64,000 nt of DNA, from the NCBI RefSeq assembly GCF_963675455.1, contig NZ_OY776217.1:3526006-3590005 (forward strand), read 5' to 3'. Origin of the DNA: Emcibacter sp. GTDB taxonomy: Bacteria; Pseudomonadota; Alphaproteobacteria; Sphingomonadales; Emcibacteraceae. The number at the start of each line of letters is the position of its first letter. Within the stretch, counting starts at the first letter, position 1. A program made the translations under genes and the position numbers. The notes beneath the pieces are model-generated. The model saw only the letters and a list, made by a program, of their open reading frames with translations, made no database searches and had not been told where the DNA came from. This document shows positions 36,019-45,230 of the stretch, one piece after another.

Positions 36019-36591
36019 TTAAAGGTGAGACCTGATCATATCGCGCACCATGGCGCGGGCTTCCGACGGGTCGGCGACCTGGTGTGACAACACCGACCGC
36101 AGCCAGTAACCGTCAATGAAGGCGGCAATCAGTTCGGCCAGGGTATCCACCCGGTTTGTCACCCCAAGCTGTTTGAGAACATGGCGGGTATTGGACAGCA
36201 GCCGGCGATTATAGATATTCTGGATGCGCTCCAGACGGTCGGAAAAGGGCACCTGGGCCCAGAAGGCGAGCCAGGCTGTCACCACTTCTGACTGGTTCTG
36301 TTCAGGCCCGAGAATGGTTTCTATCATGGCGTCCAGACGTTCTTCAGGCGTGGATGCCTCCCGCAGGTTATCGGCCAGATCCCGATGCAGGGAAAACAGG
36401 AGGTGCTGCATGGTCGCTTCCAGCAGGCTGTCCTTGCCGCCGAAATAATGGGAGATGATTCCCACGGACAGGCCGGCCGTCCGGGCAATACGGCTGACGG
36501 TGGTGTCAGCATAGCCATATTTGTTGATGGTCCGGATCGTGGCCTCAATCAACTGGGCCCTGCGAATGGGCTGCATTCCGACTTTAGGCAT
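36019..36591 (-). CDS. BetI-like TetR-family repressor
   Basis: 190 residues. N-terminal MPKVGMQPIRRAQLIEATI and helix-turn-helix ISRIARTAGLSVGIISHYFGGKDSLLEAT-type segment (about 28-58) are close to the choline-responsive repressor BetI, as is the body with FWAQVPFSDRLERIQNIYNRRLLSN. No choline oxidation genes (betA, betB) lie nearby; the gene follows an MFS transporter gene by 10 bp. Function as a choline repressor is therefore uncertain. Confidence 0.85.
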   Translation of the reverse strand: MPKVGMQPIRRAQLIEATIRTINKYGYADTTVSRIARTAGLSVGIISHYFGGKDSLLEATMQHLLFSLHRDLADNLREASTPEERLDAMIETILGPEQNQSEVVTAWLAFWAQVPFSDRLERIQNIYNRRLLSNTRHVLKQLGVTNRVDTLAELIAAFIDGYWLRSVLSHQVADPSEARAMVRDMIRSHL

Positions 36592-36601
36592 TCTGTTCCC
36601 G

Positions 36602-37798
36602 CTAGTTCTCAGCCGAAGAAACGGCTGCTTCTCCCTGTTTTGAAAAGACTAGCTGACTGACAAGATGAATGGCAAGCAGCAAATGCGCCACCGCCAGCAG
36701 CAGGAAGAAGCCGACATCATCAAGAATCCCCATCAGATAACCACACAATAACGGTCCGATAGCCGCCCCCAAACCGTTCACCAGCAGCAGGCCGGCACTG
36801 GCTGACAGCGCTGCATCCGGTGATTTGAGGTTGTTATATCCATGGGTGATACTCAGGGAATAAATCGGGAAACTCAGGCCGCCGATCAGAAAGGCACTTC
36901 CCAACAGGACCACAATATTTTCAGACTCCAGGTAAAACATACCCAGGCAGATCACAACACAGGACAGGGCAAGCCACAGCTTCAGGGAAAGATGATCCAG
37001 CCTGGCCCCGAGCAAGGCGACCGGGAACTGGGAAAACACCGCGCCTACAATGAAAGACACACAGAAAAAAGCCACCTGTTGAATTGAAAGCCCGACAGAA
37101 TGGGCAAACACCGGCGCCATGCCGGCAATACAGCCAACGGACGTTCCCACAAAGAAAGAGCCGGACAGGCTCGTTGCCTTGACTTCCCGCAATTGTCCAA
37201 GACTGAAAGGTCGCATACCGGAGAAGACCGGTGACTTTAATGCCGGAACTGTTATGAAAATAATGGACAGCGTAACCATCAGGCAAACCAGATAAAAATA
37301 ATCTGCCAGGTTCTGCAAATCGACAGACAGGAAAACCTGGCCCATAGCCAGTCCCGCATACCAGCACATCATATAGAGAGACAACAGAAAGCCGCGGCTT
37401 TTCCTGCAGGATTGCAGGTTCAGCCAGCTTTCGATCACCACATAGAGCCCGCCCATGGAAATCCCGTTCACGACCTGCAACAATGTCCATTCAACCGGGT
37501 TCTGACTCACGGCCAGTAAATATGCGGTCAGGACCACCAGTCCTGCGTAAAGCCGAAAGGCCCAGGCGTGGCGGAAAAAGGAAATAAACTGTGGCGCCAC
37601 AAGGGTGCCCAGCAAAAATCCCACATAGAAAGCCGTCATAACGATACCGGTGACCTGGCTGTCAAAGCCATTCACCGACGCGCGATAACTTATAATAATT
37701 TCCAAAAGACCGCTGCCCACAAACAGCAACAACCCGGCCAGAAATACCGGCCAGGTCTTTTTAAGGTCTCTCAGGAATAAATACCGGATACTCTCCAT
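36602..37798 (-). CDS. MFS transporter (YcaD-like)
   Basis: 398 residues, twelve hydrophobic segments. Seen: FYVGFLLGTLVAPQFISFFRHAWAFRLYAG with the MFS loop 2-3 region, VNGISMGGLYVVIESWLNLQSCRKSRG (the YcaD-type ESWLN segment) and a symmetric second half. Substrate unknown. Co-transcribed with the BetI-like gene 10 bp downstream; a long inverted repeat sits 10 bp upstream of the start. Confidence 0.88.
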   Translation of the reverse strand: MESIRYLFLRDLKKTWPVFLAGLLLFVGSGLLEIIISYRASVNGFDSQVTGIVMTAFYVGFLLGTLVAPQFISFFRHAWAFRLYAGLVVLTAYLLAVSQNPVEWTLLQVVNGISMGGLYVVIESWLNLQSCRKSRGFLLSLYMMCWYAGLAMGQVFLSVDLQNLADYFYLVCLMVTLSIIFITVPALKSPVFSGMRPFSLGQLREVKATSLSGSFFVGTSVGCIAGMAPVFAHSVGLSIQQVAFFCVSFIVGAVFSQFPVALLGARLDHLSLKLWLALSCVVICLGMFYLESENIVVLLGSAFLIGGLSFPIYSLSITHGYNNLKSPDAALSASAGLLLVNGLGAAIGPLLCGYLMGILDDVGFFLLLAVAHLLLAIHLVSQLVFSKQGEAAVSSAEN

Positions 37799-37807
37799 GC
37801 CTGTTCC

Positions 37808-37853
37808 GTCATCAAATAAGTGTCCTCATATGCAATTAAACACTTTAGATGAC
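37808..37853. promoter_or_regulatory. Inverted repeat upstream of the MFS-betI operon
   Basis: GTCATC (37808-37813) and AAGTGT (37818-37823) are mirrored by ACACTT (37840-37845) and GATGAC (37848-37853). The position, just upstream of the MFS start, suits an operator for the operon's own TetR-family repressor. Confidence 0.5.
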
Positions 37854-37914
37854 AGAATATTTTCAGGCCAGAGTTTTTTTGAACGCTTATTTAATAAAAA
37901 GCTCTCGGGCGGGA

Positions 37915-38211
37915 TCAGGATACGCCTTCAGTATATTCCCGCACCAGTTCGGCCGCCGCCTGGGATGCTTTGCGGGCAGCCTGCAGAGCCTCCCGGGCCA
38001 CTTTCTTGGCTTCTTCCGCCTCAGCCCGTGAAACATAGGTGCTGTCGCGGTACTCCTGCATGGCTTTCTGGGACATTTCGCGGGCCTGACGAGCGGCCTG
38101 CACGGCGGCATCCACATCCTGTGTACTGACCTCCCGGGCCTGAACGGTTTGAGAGAGACCTGCCATGGTCAGAAAAATGATGGCCAGAACTGATATTTTT
38201 TTGTTGCTCAT
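37915..38211 (-). CDS. Small Ala-rich coiled-coil secreted protein
   Basis: 98 residues. Sec signal MSNKKISVLAIIFLTMAGLSQTVQA, then a mature part of ~73 residues that is almost wholly alpha-helical with A, R, E, Q and K in heptad-like spacing (AAVQAARQAREMSQKAMQEY, AEEAKKVAREALQAARKASQ). It resembles small periplasmic or outer-membrane-associated helical proteins such as Lpp in size and composition but has no lipobox. No family recognised. Monocistronic. Confidence 0.72.
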   Translation of the reverse strand: MSNKKISVLAIIFLTMAGLSQTVQAREVSTQDVDAAVQAARQAREMSQKAMQEYRDSTYVSRAEAEEAKKVAREALQAARKASQAAAELVREYTEGVS

Positions 38212-38397
38212 TCCCGCGGTTCCTTCTCAGAAATATAGTTAATCTTCAAGGTTCCTTGCACCCGTGATTCTCTTAACCATAGGTGATTCCGACTTAACGG
38301 GATATGAACAACAGGATCGTGTTTTATTCAAAATCCGGGCAGTTTTTACATGTTAAAATTTTAGGATTTTTGCAGATATTCTTACACCGCGGAAACC

Positions 38398-40530
38398 CTA
38401 ACCTCTCCGCCAGTTATGGTATTTTTCCACCCATTTCAGCAACCTTTCCGGCTTGTGTTTTTTCTTCCATTCCCCGGCCACATATTTATTGGCTTCGTTC
38501 AGAGTCGGGTAAATATGGATGGTGCCGAGGATCTTGTTGAGCCCCAGCCCATGTTTCATGGCGAGGATAAATTCAGCGATCAGTTCGCTGGCATGGGCAC
38601 CGACAATGGTGACACCCAGGATCCTGTCGTTACCCGGCGGTGTGAGCACCTTTACAAAACCGTGGTTCGCAGAATCGGCGATGGCCCGGTCCAGATCGTC
38701 AAGGCCGTAGCGGGTCACTTCGCAGGAAATGCCGAGCTTTGTGGCCTCTTCTTCACCAAGGCCGACACTGGCCACCTCCGGATCGGTAAAAGTCGCCCGG
38801 GGCACGATCCGGTAATCCACGGCAAATTTTCGGAAAGTCCCGAACAGGGCATTCACCGCAGCATACCAGGCCTGGTGGGCCGCCATATGGGTAAACTGGT
38901 AAGGACCGACGACGTCCCCGCAGGCGAAGATATTGGGATATTTTGTCCTCATGTATTTATCAACTTCAAGGGTCCCCTGCCGGGTAACCTCCAGGCCCAG
39001 GTGCTCCGCTCCGAGCCCGGCCACATTGGCCTTGCGACCCGTCGCCACAAGCAGTGTATCGAAGGTGACTTGCCTCTCCTGCCCGTCTTTGGCCAGAACG
39101 GCAACCTGGCCCGCCCCCCCTGACCGGAAAGATGTCACCTCATGACCGGTGAGCAATACAACACCTTCCTTTGCAAAAACTTCCGAGACAAGGCGGGCGG
39201 CTTCCTCATCCTCGTGCGGCATGATACGGGGGGCTGCTTCCACGATTGTAACTTCGCTGCCGAGCCGTCGGAAGGCCTGGGCCAGTTCACAGCCGATCGG
39301 ACCGCCGCCAAGGATCAACAGCCTTTTCGGCGCGTCCTTCAATGACCACAATGTATCGGACGTCAGGTAACCGGTATCATCGATCCCCGTAATGGGCGGG
39401 ACAAAAGGCTTGGCACCAGCGGCAATAATGATGTTGCGGGTGGTCAGCCTGTCGCCGTTCACCTCTACTTCCCACGGACTGATAATCCGGGCGGTACCGG
39501 TAATGCAATTCACGCCAAGTCCGGAATATCGCTCCACACTGTCATGGGGCTCGACCTGGTCAATGATTTCCTGCACCCGTTTCATAACGGCCGGAAAATC
39601 GACCTGGCCTGTCACATTCTTCAATCCGTATGTTTCGCCCTCCGACAACAGATGACCGACCCGGGCAGAACGGATCAGGGCCTTGCTGGGCACGCAACCG
39701 GTATTCAGACAGTCCCCGCCCATCCTGTGTCCCTCGATCAGGGTCACCCGCGCCTTGACCATGGCGGCGATATAGGCGCTGACCAGACCGGCCGCCCCGC
39801 CGCCGATCACAATCAGGTTATTGTCGAATGTCTTCGGCTTTGTATAGCGGCTGTACAGACGGCGGGCCTTTACCAGATTCACTATGGCCCGGGCAATCCA
39901 GGGGAAGATACCAAGCAGGACAAACGCCCCGATCAGGCCGGGTGAAAGAAGTCCCCCGACTGTTTCTATGCTGGCAAGTTCGGTGCCGGCGTTTACATAA
40001 ACAAAGGTGCCGGCCAGCATGCCAACCTGACTGACCCAATAAAAGGTGACAGCCCGGATCGGTGTCAGCGCCATCACCAGGTTAATCACAAAAAAGGGAA
40101 ACAGCGGCACAAGCCGCAAGGTAAACAGATAAAGGGCGCCGTCCTTGCGCACCCCGTCATTCACCGGTTCAAGATAGCGACCGAATTTTTGCTGGACCCA
40201 GTCCTGCAACAGAAAACGGGCGATCAGGAAAGCCAGGGTCGCACCGATCGTGCTGGCGAAAGACACCAGAACAAGCCCCGTCCAGAGACCGAACAGCGCC
40301 CCGCCGACCAGGGTCATCACCGCTGCTCCCGGCAGGGACAATGCCGTAACAATCACATAAATCAGGAAATAGAGGCCAGCCACCAACAGGGCATGATCTG
40401 CCTGATATTTCTGGATGGCGTCCCGGCGGCTTTCAAAAAAAGCGGGATCGATATACTGAAACAGGTCAAAGACGAAGAATGACGCTACAATGCCTGCGAG
40501 TAAAAGCGCAACAATCAGCTTTTTTGCCAT
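38398..40530 (-). CDS. TVP38/TMEM64 membrane domain fused to FAD disulfide reductase
   Basis: About 710 residues from ATG at 40530, which has a strong GGGAGG site; the frame is open 42 bases further. First ~230 residues: a VTT/TVP38 membrane protein (YVIVTALSLPGAAVMTLVGGALFG, ATLAFLIARFLLQDWV). Then a pyridine-nucleotide disulfide oxidoreductase: NLIVIGGGAAGLVSAYIAA FAD site, redox-active CLNTGC in GGDCLNTGCVPSKAL, NAD site LLILGGGPIGCELA and a mercuric-reductase-like dimer domain. The fusion architecture is known; substrate unknown. Probably couples a membrane process to thiol or quinone redox (inference). Confidence 0.9.
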   Translation of the reverse strand: MAKKLIVALLLAGIVASFFVFDLFQYIDPAFFESRRDAIQKYQADHALLVAGLYFLIYVIVTALSLPGAAVMTLVGGALFGLWTGLVLVSFASTIGATLAFLIARFLLQDWVQQKFGRYLEPVNDGVRKDGALYLFTLRLVPLFPFFVINLVMALTPIRAVTFYWVSQVGMLAGTFVYVNAGTELASIETVGGLLSPGLIGAFVLLGIFPWIARAIVNLVKARRLYSRYTKPKTFDNNLIVIGGGAAGLVSAYIAAMVKARVTLIEGHRMGGDCLNTGCVPSKALIRSARVGHLLSEGETYGLKNVTGQVDFPAVMKRVQEIIDQVEPHDSVERYSGLGVNCITGTARIISPWEVEVNGDRLTTRNIIIAAGAKPFVPPITGIDDTGYLTSDTLWSLKDAPKRLLILGGGPIGCELAQAFRRLGSEVTIVEAAPRIMPHEDEEAARLVSEVFAKEGVVLLTGHEVTSFRSGGAGQVAVLAKDGQERQVTFDTLLVATGRKANVAGLGAEHLGLEVTRQGTLEVDKYMRTKYPNIFACGDVVGPYQFTHMAAHQAWYAAVNALFGTFRKFAVDYRIVPRATFTDPEVASVGLGEEEATKLGISCEVTRYGLDDLDRAIADSANHGFVKVLTPPGNDRILGVTIVGAHASELIAEFILAMKHGLGLNKILGTIHIYPTLNEANKYVAGEWKKKHKPERLLKWVEKYHNWRRG

Positions 40531-40658
40531 TAATCCTCCCTGCGCCTTTCCGCACACTATGCACCTTCGCAACTATTGTTGCCCGGTCACTATAGGCCCT
40601 GGAGGGTACAGGTCATCTCAACAATACTCAACTGTTTGTGATCTGTAAAAAAGAGACT

Positions 40659-42893
40659 CTATGCTGTATCGGCAGACAGCGTTTCATCCATGACAAGGGA
40701 CTGGGGAAAGATAATGGAAATTTCTGTTCCCCTGTCAGGTTCGCTATCGATTAGAAGCGTGCCGCTCTGGAGTTCCACGAATGCATTCACGAGCGGCAGA
40801 CCAAGCCCTGTGCCCTGATGTTGCCGCGTAAGGTAGGACTCCACCTGACCAAAGGGTTCAAGAGCCTTTACAATGTCCTTTTCCGCCATACCGATACCCG
40901 TGTCGGTCACGACAATTCGAACACCGCCCGTTGGCAACACCTTGTGAAGCACGGTGATTTTTCCCCCTTCCTGGGTAAATTTCACCGCATTGGACAAAAG
41001 ATTGGTCATGATCTGCTTCATCAGCCTCTCGTCCAGCTTCAGGGATGGGAAATGACGATCGATCTGGCAGGACACGGACAGGTTCTTTTCATTTGCCGCC
41101 TCGCGGATCAGCCGCAGGGACTGCTCGGCGATTTCATCCACCCAGACTTCCTCCAGGTGCAGGACATATTTCCCGGCCTCAATCTTGGACAGGTCCAGAA
41201 TGTCATTGATAATTTCCAAGAGATGCCTGCCGCTTGAATTGATATCCTCGGCATATTCGTGCACGGTTTCCGTTTTCACGTTATGGGCGGCCTTGCCCCG
41301 GAGAATATCTGAGAAACCGATGATGGCATTTAGCGGGGTACGCAGTTCGTGCGACATCTTTGCAATAAAGGCAGTCTTGGCCTGATTGGCTTCCTTTTCC
41401 TTTTCAAGGGAGCGCATTCTCCGCTCATTTTCCTCGATGGTGTCCATCACCCGGTTGAAAATCTCGCCCAGCTCGCCGGCTTCATCGCCGGGTTCAATCT
41501 GCACCCGGCGGGAAAGGTCTGCATTACCGTCGGCCAGTTCACACATAGCCCGCTGCAAAACGCCTGTGCCGAGCGTCGCCCCGTGCTCGGATGCATTGAG
41601 GCCTTCAAGTTCATGTGCCGCCGGCACTCGGAGGCCGTTGGGATTCTGATGACTGGAAAGCAGAGATTTCAGAATGCGCAGGAAGATATAACTCGTCCCG
41701 AAAGCCCAGACAAAACAAAGCATCACGCCCAGTGCCTGAACACCGATCTGTTCCAGATGACCCGCCGCCATAAGCTTGTCGGGTTGCGCAAATACCCCCA
41801 CCATGACGGTACCCCATGTTCCGGCAAAGGCATGCACGGAGATGGCCCCGACCACATCGTCCAGTTTAAAACGGTGAACCAGAAGCCGGGCGCCGTAAAA
41901 ACAAACCAGACTGCTGCTGGCGCCAATCATCAGCGCCCCCCAGGTGGATACAGCATCACAGCCCGCCGTGATCCCGACCAGTCCGGCCAAGACACCGTTT
42001 ATGGTCCTGAAAGGTCTGTAAATCCCCTCCTGATATCTTCCCAAAATCATCTGCACCAGCCCGCCGATGGCGCCTGCCACCAGTGTGTTCATGATGATAT
42101 GGGCGAAAGCGGAAGTCCCGGCGGTCGTAGATCCCCCGTTAAATCCGATCCAGCCCACCCAGATAATCATCGCCCCCAAGGCGGAGAGAATGGCGTTGTG
42201 ACCGTGAATCCGCTGGGGATTTCCCTCTTCATCAAATTTACCGATCCGCGGCCCGACAAGGATAACGGCAGCCAGCGCCGCCCAGCCGCCAACGGAGTGC
42301 ACGACAGAAGAGCCGGCAAAATCAATGAAACCCATCGCCCCCAACAGAGGCTCGTTCGCAGGATCCAGCAGGTTGCCCCAGGCCCAGTGGCCGAAAACCG
42401 GATAGACAAAAGCGCCGATGAACACCGCCATCATCATGAAAACGTCCATCTTCATACGCTCGGCCACCGCGCCGGACAGCACCGTCACGGCAGTTCCGCA
42501 AAATACCACCTGAAAGACAAAAAAGGTAAAAGTCCAGTCACTGACCCGGTCAAACATCAGCAGGTCCAGTTCAAAACCGAACAGGCCGCCGACGGACGAA
42601 CCGAACATAATCATGAAGCCCACGGCGCCAAATACCATGGTGGACAGGATGAAATCGGTGATATTCTTCTGGGCCACGTTAATGGAGTTTTTAGCCCGCA
42701 CCATCCCGCTTTCCAGCAGCAGGAAGCCGGCCTGCATCATGAACACAAGCCCAGCCGCCGTCATGGTCCAGACATGGTCCAGATTGTTTTGCAGGGCAAA
42801 ACGCTGCGCTGGTTCTGCCCAGGATATGGTGGGAAACAACAAAACTATAAACAAAGGGAACAGGTATCTTATACTCTTATACACTCTGGCCAT
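40659..42893 (-). CDS. Ammonium transporter fused to histidine kinase (Amt-HK)
   Basis: 744 residues from ATG at 42893 (AGGAG six bases before; a GTG one codon earlier is possible). Residues ~1-25 signal-like, ~35-430 a full Amt/Rh channel: both pore histidines are present (about His200 in SSVVHSVGGW and His355 in ISVHAFAGTWG), and the Amt tail HELEGLNASEHG. Then a HAMP-like linker (about 445-495), HisKA with phospho-His near 516 in KMSHELRTPLN, and HATPase with NLLSNAVKFT, DTGIGM and GTGLGL. It should sense or gate ammonium and signal by phosphotransfer. No receiver domain, GlnK or response regulator gene adjoins. Confidence 0.94.
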   Translation of the reverse strand: MARVYKSIRYLFPLFIVLLFPTISWAEPAQRFALQNNLDHVWTMTAAGLVFMMQAGFLLLESGMVRAKNSINVAQKNITDFILSTMVFGAVGFMIMFGSSVGGLFGFELDLLMFDRVSDWTFTFFVFQVVFCGTAVTVLSGAVAERMKMDVFMMMAVFIGAFVYPVFGHWAWGNLLDPANEPLLGAMGFIDFAGSSVVHSVGGWAALAAVILVGPRIGKFDEEGNPQRIHGHNAILSALGAMIIWVGWIGFNGGSTTAGTSAFAHIIMNTLVAGAIGGLVQMILGRYQEGIYRPFRTINGVLAGLVGITAGCDAVSTWGALMIGASSSLVCFYGARLLVHRFKLDDVVGAISVHAFAGTWGTVMVGVFAQPDKLMAAGHLEQIGVQALGVMLCFVWAFGTSYIFLRILKSLLSSHQNPNGLRVPAAHELEGLNASEHGATLGTGVLQRAMCELADGNADLSRRVQIEPGDEAGELGEIFNRVMDTIEENERRMRSLEKEKEANQAKTAFIAKMSHELRTPLNAIIGFSDILRGKAAHNVKTETVHEYAEDINSSGRHLLEIINDILDLSKIEAGKYVLHLEEVWVDEIAEQSLRLIREAANEKNLSVSCQIDRHFPSLKLDERLMKQIMTNLLSNAVKFTQEGGKITVLHKVLPTGGVRIVVTDTGIGMAEKDIVKALEPFGQVESYLTRQHQGTGLGLPLVNAFVELQSGTLLIDSEPDRGTEISIIFPQSLVMDETLSADTA

Positions 42894-43049
42894 CACATTC
42901 TCCTGTGCACAGGCGTCCCTCGAACCCGTGCGACAATATTATGTGATCAATTTACAAGAGCAGTTCCTAACGTTTTATGAATATAACACCCGACGTTTTA
43001 TATTGTTTTATTATTATAATTTAATAAGTTACCGCAAGTGCGAAGAAAG

Positions 43050-44417
43050 TCAGAAATTATACCTGAGACCGGCATATATATTGCTGTTGTCCTGGAACTG
43101 CCCAAAGAAAGTATAATTCTCCGCCCCGTAAAACAGGTTGCCGCCACCTTCCACTTCCATATTGTCGGTGATCTTGTATGACACATTGAAGCGCAGATAA
43201 CCGTCCTTGTCGGAAGGGGACCAGAAATTAAACAGGGAGACGGTCATGGTCTGCTGCTTCAGAAGCTTGGTCAGGCGCAGGGTGATCAGATGGCGGTTCT
43301 CGTCATCAATGATGGCGCCCGGCGGCAGGCTGGCGAAATAGCTGTCATAGTCCAGCTTGCGTTCCAGGTAATATTGCACTGCGGCCGTCAATTCTGTGGC
43401 GATTTCCTGCTCATACCCGGCAAGAAACCGGAATTCGCTGTTGCGGACAAGTGGATTGGAACCGGATCCCGCCGCGCTCTTGTAGTAACCGGCTTCCACA
43501 TTGGCGATCCCCCTGGCCACCGGACCGCGCACACTGGCGCCGAAGACCTGCAGTTTCGGGAAGATGACATTGCCGGTCAGCATGTTCTGGCCGCCCGGGC
43601 TTTTCCAGTAACCGTTATAATAATAAAGCGCGGTCTCGAACGCCCCGAAGGACCGGTACAGACGCATCGCCAGTTCATCGTCGCTGAACCAGTCATCGGG
43701 AAGGTCCGCGCTGACAATATTTTCCCGTCCCCGCAAATCATTCATGCCCCGGTCAAAGAAAGAAATCCGGTGCCCGTCAATATAGCGGTCATGGTCAAAT
43801 CGCGGGGTGTAGATCACATCCAGGTTGAAGCTTCCGAAGAAGAACGCCGTTTTCAGAGCATCGGACGGGGCCTTTAGATATTCATCATCCCGGCCAATGA
43901 AAAAGCTGTTCCAGTCCTTGGGAAACAGGTCGTTGATAAAAATCATGTCGCCGGTGCCCCAGGTCAGGATCTGCCGCCCGGCCCTTACATCCATAAAATC
44001 CAGCGGACTGAAGGTCACACTGGCTTCACGCAGGTCAATCAGCCCCTTGCCGCTTTCCAGGTCCACCCCGTAATCATCAGCCACCGGATCCAGAAGAAAA
44101 TCCGTAGTCAGGTTAAAAGTGAAGATATCTACAGGTTTCTCGATATTCACCTGCAGACGGGTTTCGCCGATGCTGGCGGATTTTTCATGATCGTCAGACT
44201 GGGTGCGAATACCGACACGCCCCTCCAGGAAACCGGTCAGGTCAAAGGGAAGGCCGCGCTTCTCCTTTTCCTTTCTAACCTCTGCCTCTTTGTCTTCGGT
44301 TCCAAGCCCCATCAGTCCTTCAGGCAGCTTGATTTCCTGGGCGGAAGCCACATGTGCCCCTGCCCCCAACCAACAGACCAGACCTGTGGCGATAAGTGCG
44401 GCGGATGTTTTCATCAT
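43050..44417 (-). CDS. Outer-membrane beta-barrel protein (DUF1302-like)
   Basis: 455 residues with a signal peptide (to AHVASA). The remainder alternates hydrophobic and polar strands (RLQVNIEKPVDIFTFNLTTDF, MDVRAGRQILTWGTGDMIFINDLFPKDW) and ends in the outer-membrane signature Phe (YAGLRYNF). GRQILTWGTGD is reminiscent of the DUF1302 group. It lies 13 bp after the LolA-like gene and is last in the exporter operon, so it may be the outer-membrane acceptor or channel. Confidence 0.8.
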   Translation of the reverse strand: MMKTSAALIATGLVCWLGAGAHVASAQEIKLPEGLMGLGTEDKEAEVRKEKEKRGLPFDLTGFLEGRVGIRTQSDDHEKSASIGETRLQVNIEKPVDIFTFNLTTDFLLDPVADDYGVDLESGKGLIDLREASVTFSPLDFMDVRAGRQILTWGTGDMIFINDLFPKDWNSFFIGRDDEYLKAPSDALKTAFFFGSFNLDVIYTPRFDHDRYIDGHRISFFDRGMNDLRGRENIVSADLPDDWFSDDELAMRLYRSFGAFETALYYYNGYWKSPGGQNMLTGNVIFPKLQVFGASVRGPVARGIANVEAGYYKSAAGSGSNPLVRNSEFRFLAGYEQEIATELTAAVQYYLERKLDYDSYFASLPPGAIIDDENRHLITLRLTKLLKQQTMTVSLFNFWSPSDKDGYLRFNVSYKITDNMEVEGGGNLFYGAENYTFFGQFQDNSNIYAGLRYNF

Positions 44418-44430
44418 TTCACTTTTATTG

Positions 44431-45216
44431 TTATTTCAGGTATTTGCGCGGTGCCTTCCTTAGATATCTCTCGGTAAAGATATCCTCCGGCAGACCCACA
44501 TCATATTTGACATCACTATAGCTCATGGTGGTCTTGCCACCACCGGTATTGTCGCTCATCTGAGAGGCAGTTACCGTCGGATGTCCATCCACCATTTCCA
44601 CTTTCAGGGCCGCATAGGTGCGATAATTCCGGTCGTTCCCATCAAAATATTCGGTTTTGACCGGCAGGAAGGTACTTTTGTGAATCCAGTTCTTATAATA
44701 GGCAAACTCGGTCTTGCCTTTGTCCCTGGGTACGCTTTTGATCACATAGAGTTCGTCGGTTTCCTCGACCAGTTCATGGGTGTCTTCGTCGATACCGCGA
44801 CCGGAGACATCCTCATAGAAGAAGTGGGAGCCGACAAAGCTGGTCCGTTCGTCACTGGCCGCAATACGCTTGACCAGATCCAGGGCCGGCAGATAAAGCC
44901 AGCGGTCGTCATCCCGGTCAATATTTTTCCAGACCATAAAGGCCATTTTCTTCACATCGGCCGGTTTGTTGAAATAGACGTAGAATTTCTGGCCGGCATC
45001 TTCCTCGCCGTCATCCCGGCGCAGGATGACAAACTGTCGATTACGGCTGCGGCCCTGATCGTCGAGGATTTCCATATCCACCATCGCCCGGCCGTCAGTT
45101 CCCTTGTAATAGGAGGCATGGTTGGCTTTTTTAACAATTTCCATCACATCCTGTGCCAGTGCGGCACCGGCCGCAAAAAAACTGGCGAAGATGATGGCAG
45201 TAAAGAGCTTTTTCAT
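44431..45216 (-). CDS. LolA-like outer-membrane lipoprotein-sorting family protein
   Basis: 261 residues with signal MKKLFTAIIFASFFAAGAALA. Seen: VMEIVKKANHASYYKGTDGRAMVDMEI, RFVILRR-type strand QFVILRRDDGEEDAGQKFYVYF, WLYLPALDLVKRIAASDERTSFVGSHFFYEDVSG, typical of the COG2834-type LolA-fold periplasmic carriers found beside MMPL transporters. Likely shuttles a lipid or lipoprotein from the RND protein to the outer membrane. Spacing: 14 bp after the RND gene, 13 bp before the barrel gene. Confidence 0.85.
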   Translation of the reverse strand: MKKLFTAIIFASFFAAGAALAQDVMEIVKKANHASYYKGTDGRAMVDMEILDDQGRSRNRQFVILRRDDGEEDAGQKFYVYFNKPADVKKMAFMVWKNIDRDDDRWLYLPALDLVKRIAASDERTSFVGSHFFYEDVSGRGIDEDTHELVEETDELYVIKSVPRDKGKTEFAYYKNWIHKSTFLPVKTEYFDGNDRNYRTYAALKVEMVDGHPTVTASQMSDNTGGGKTTMSYSDVKYDVGLPEDIFTERYLRKAPRKYLK

Positions 45217-45230
45217 ACCCTGACCTTTCT

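Noticed and set aside
36019..37798. Glycine betaine biosynthesis operon
   Set aside because: Only a BetI-like regulator is present; there is no choline dehydrogenase, betaine aldehyde dehydrogenase or BetT-type transporter.
41349..42980. 543-codon plus-strand open frame
   Set aside because: It is antisense to the Amt-kinase gene, has a low-complexity His/Gln/Arg-rich translation and no recognisable domain; it is a shadow frame.
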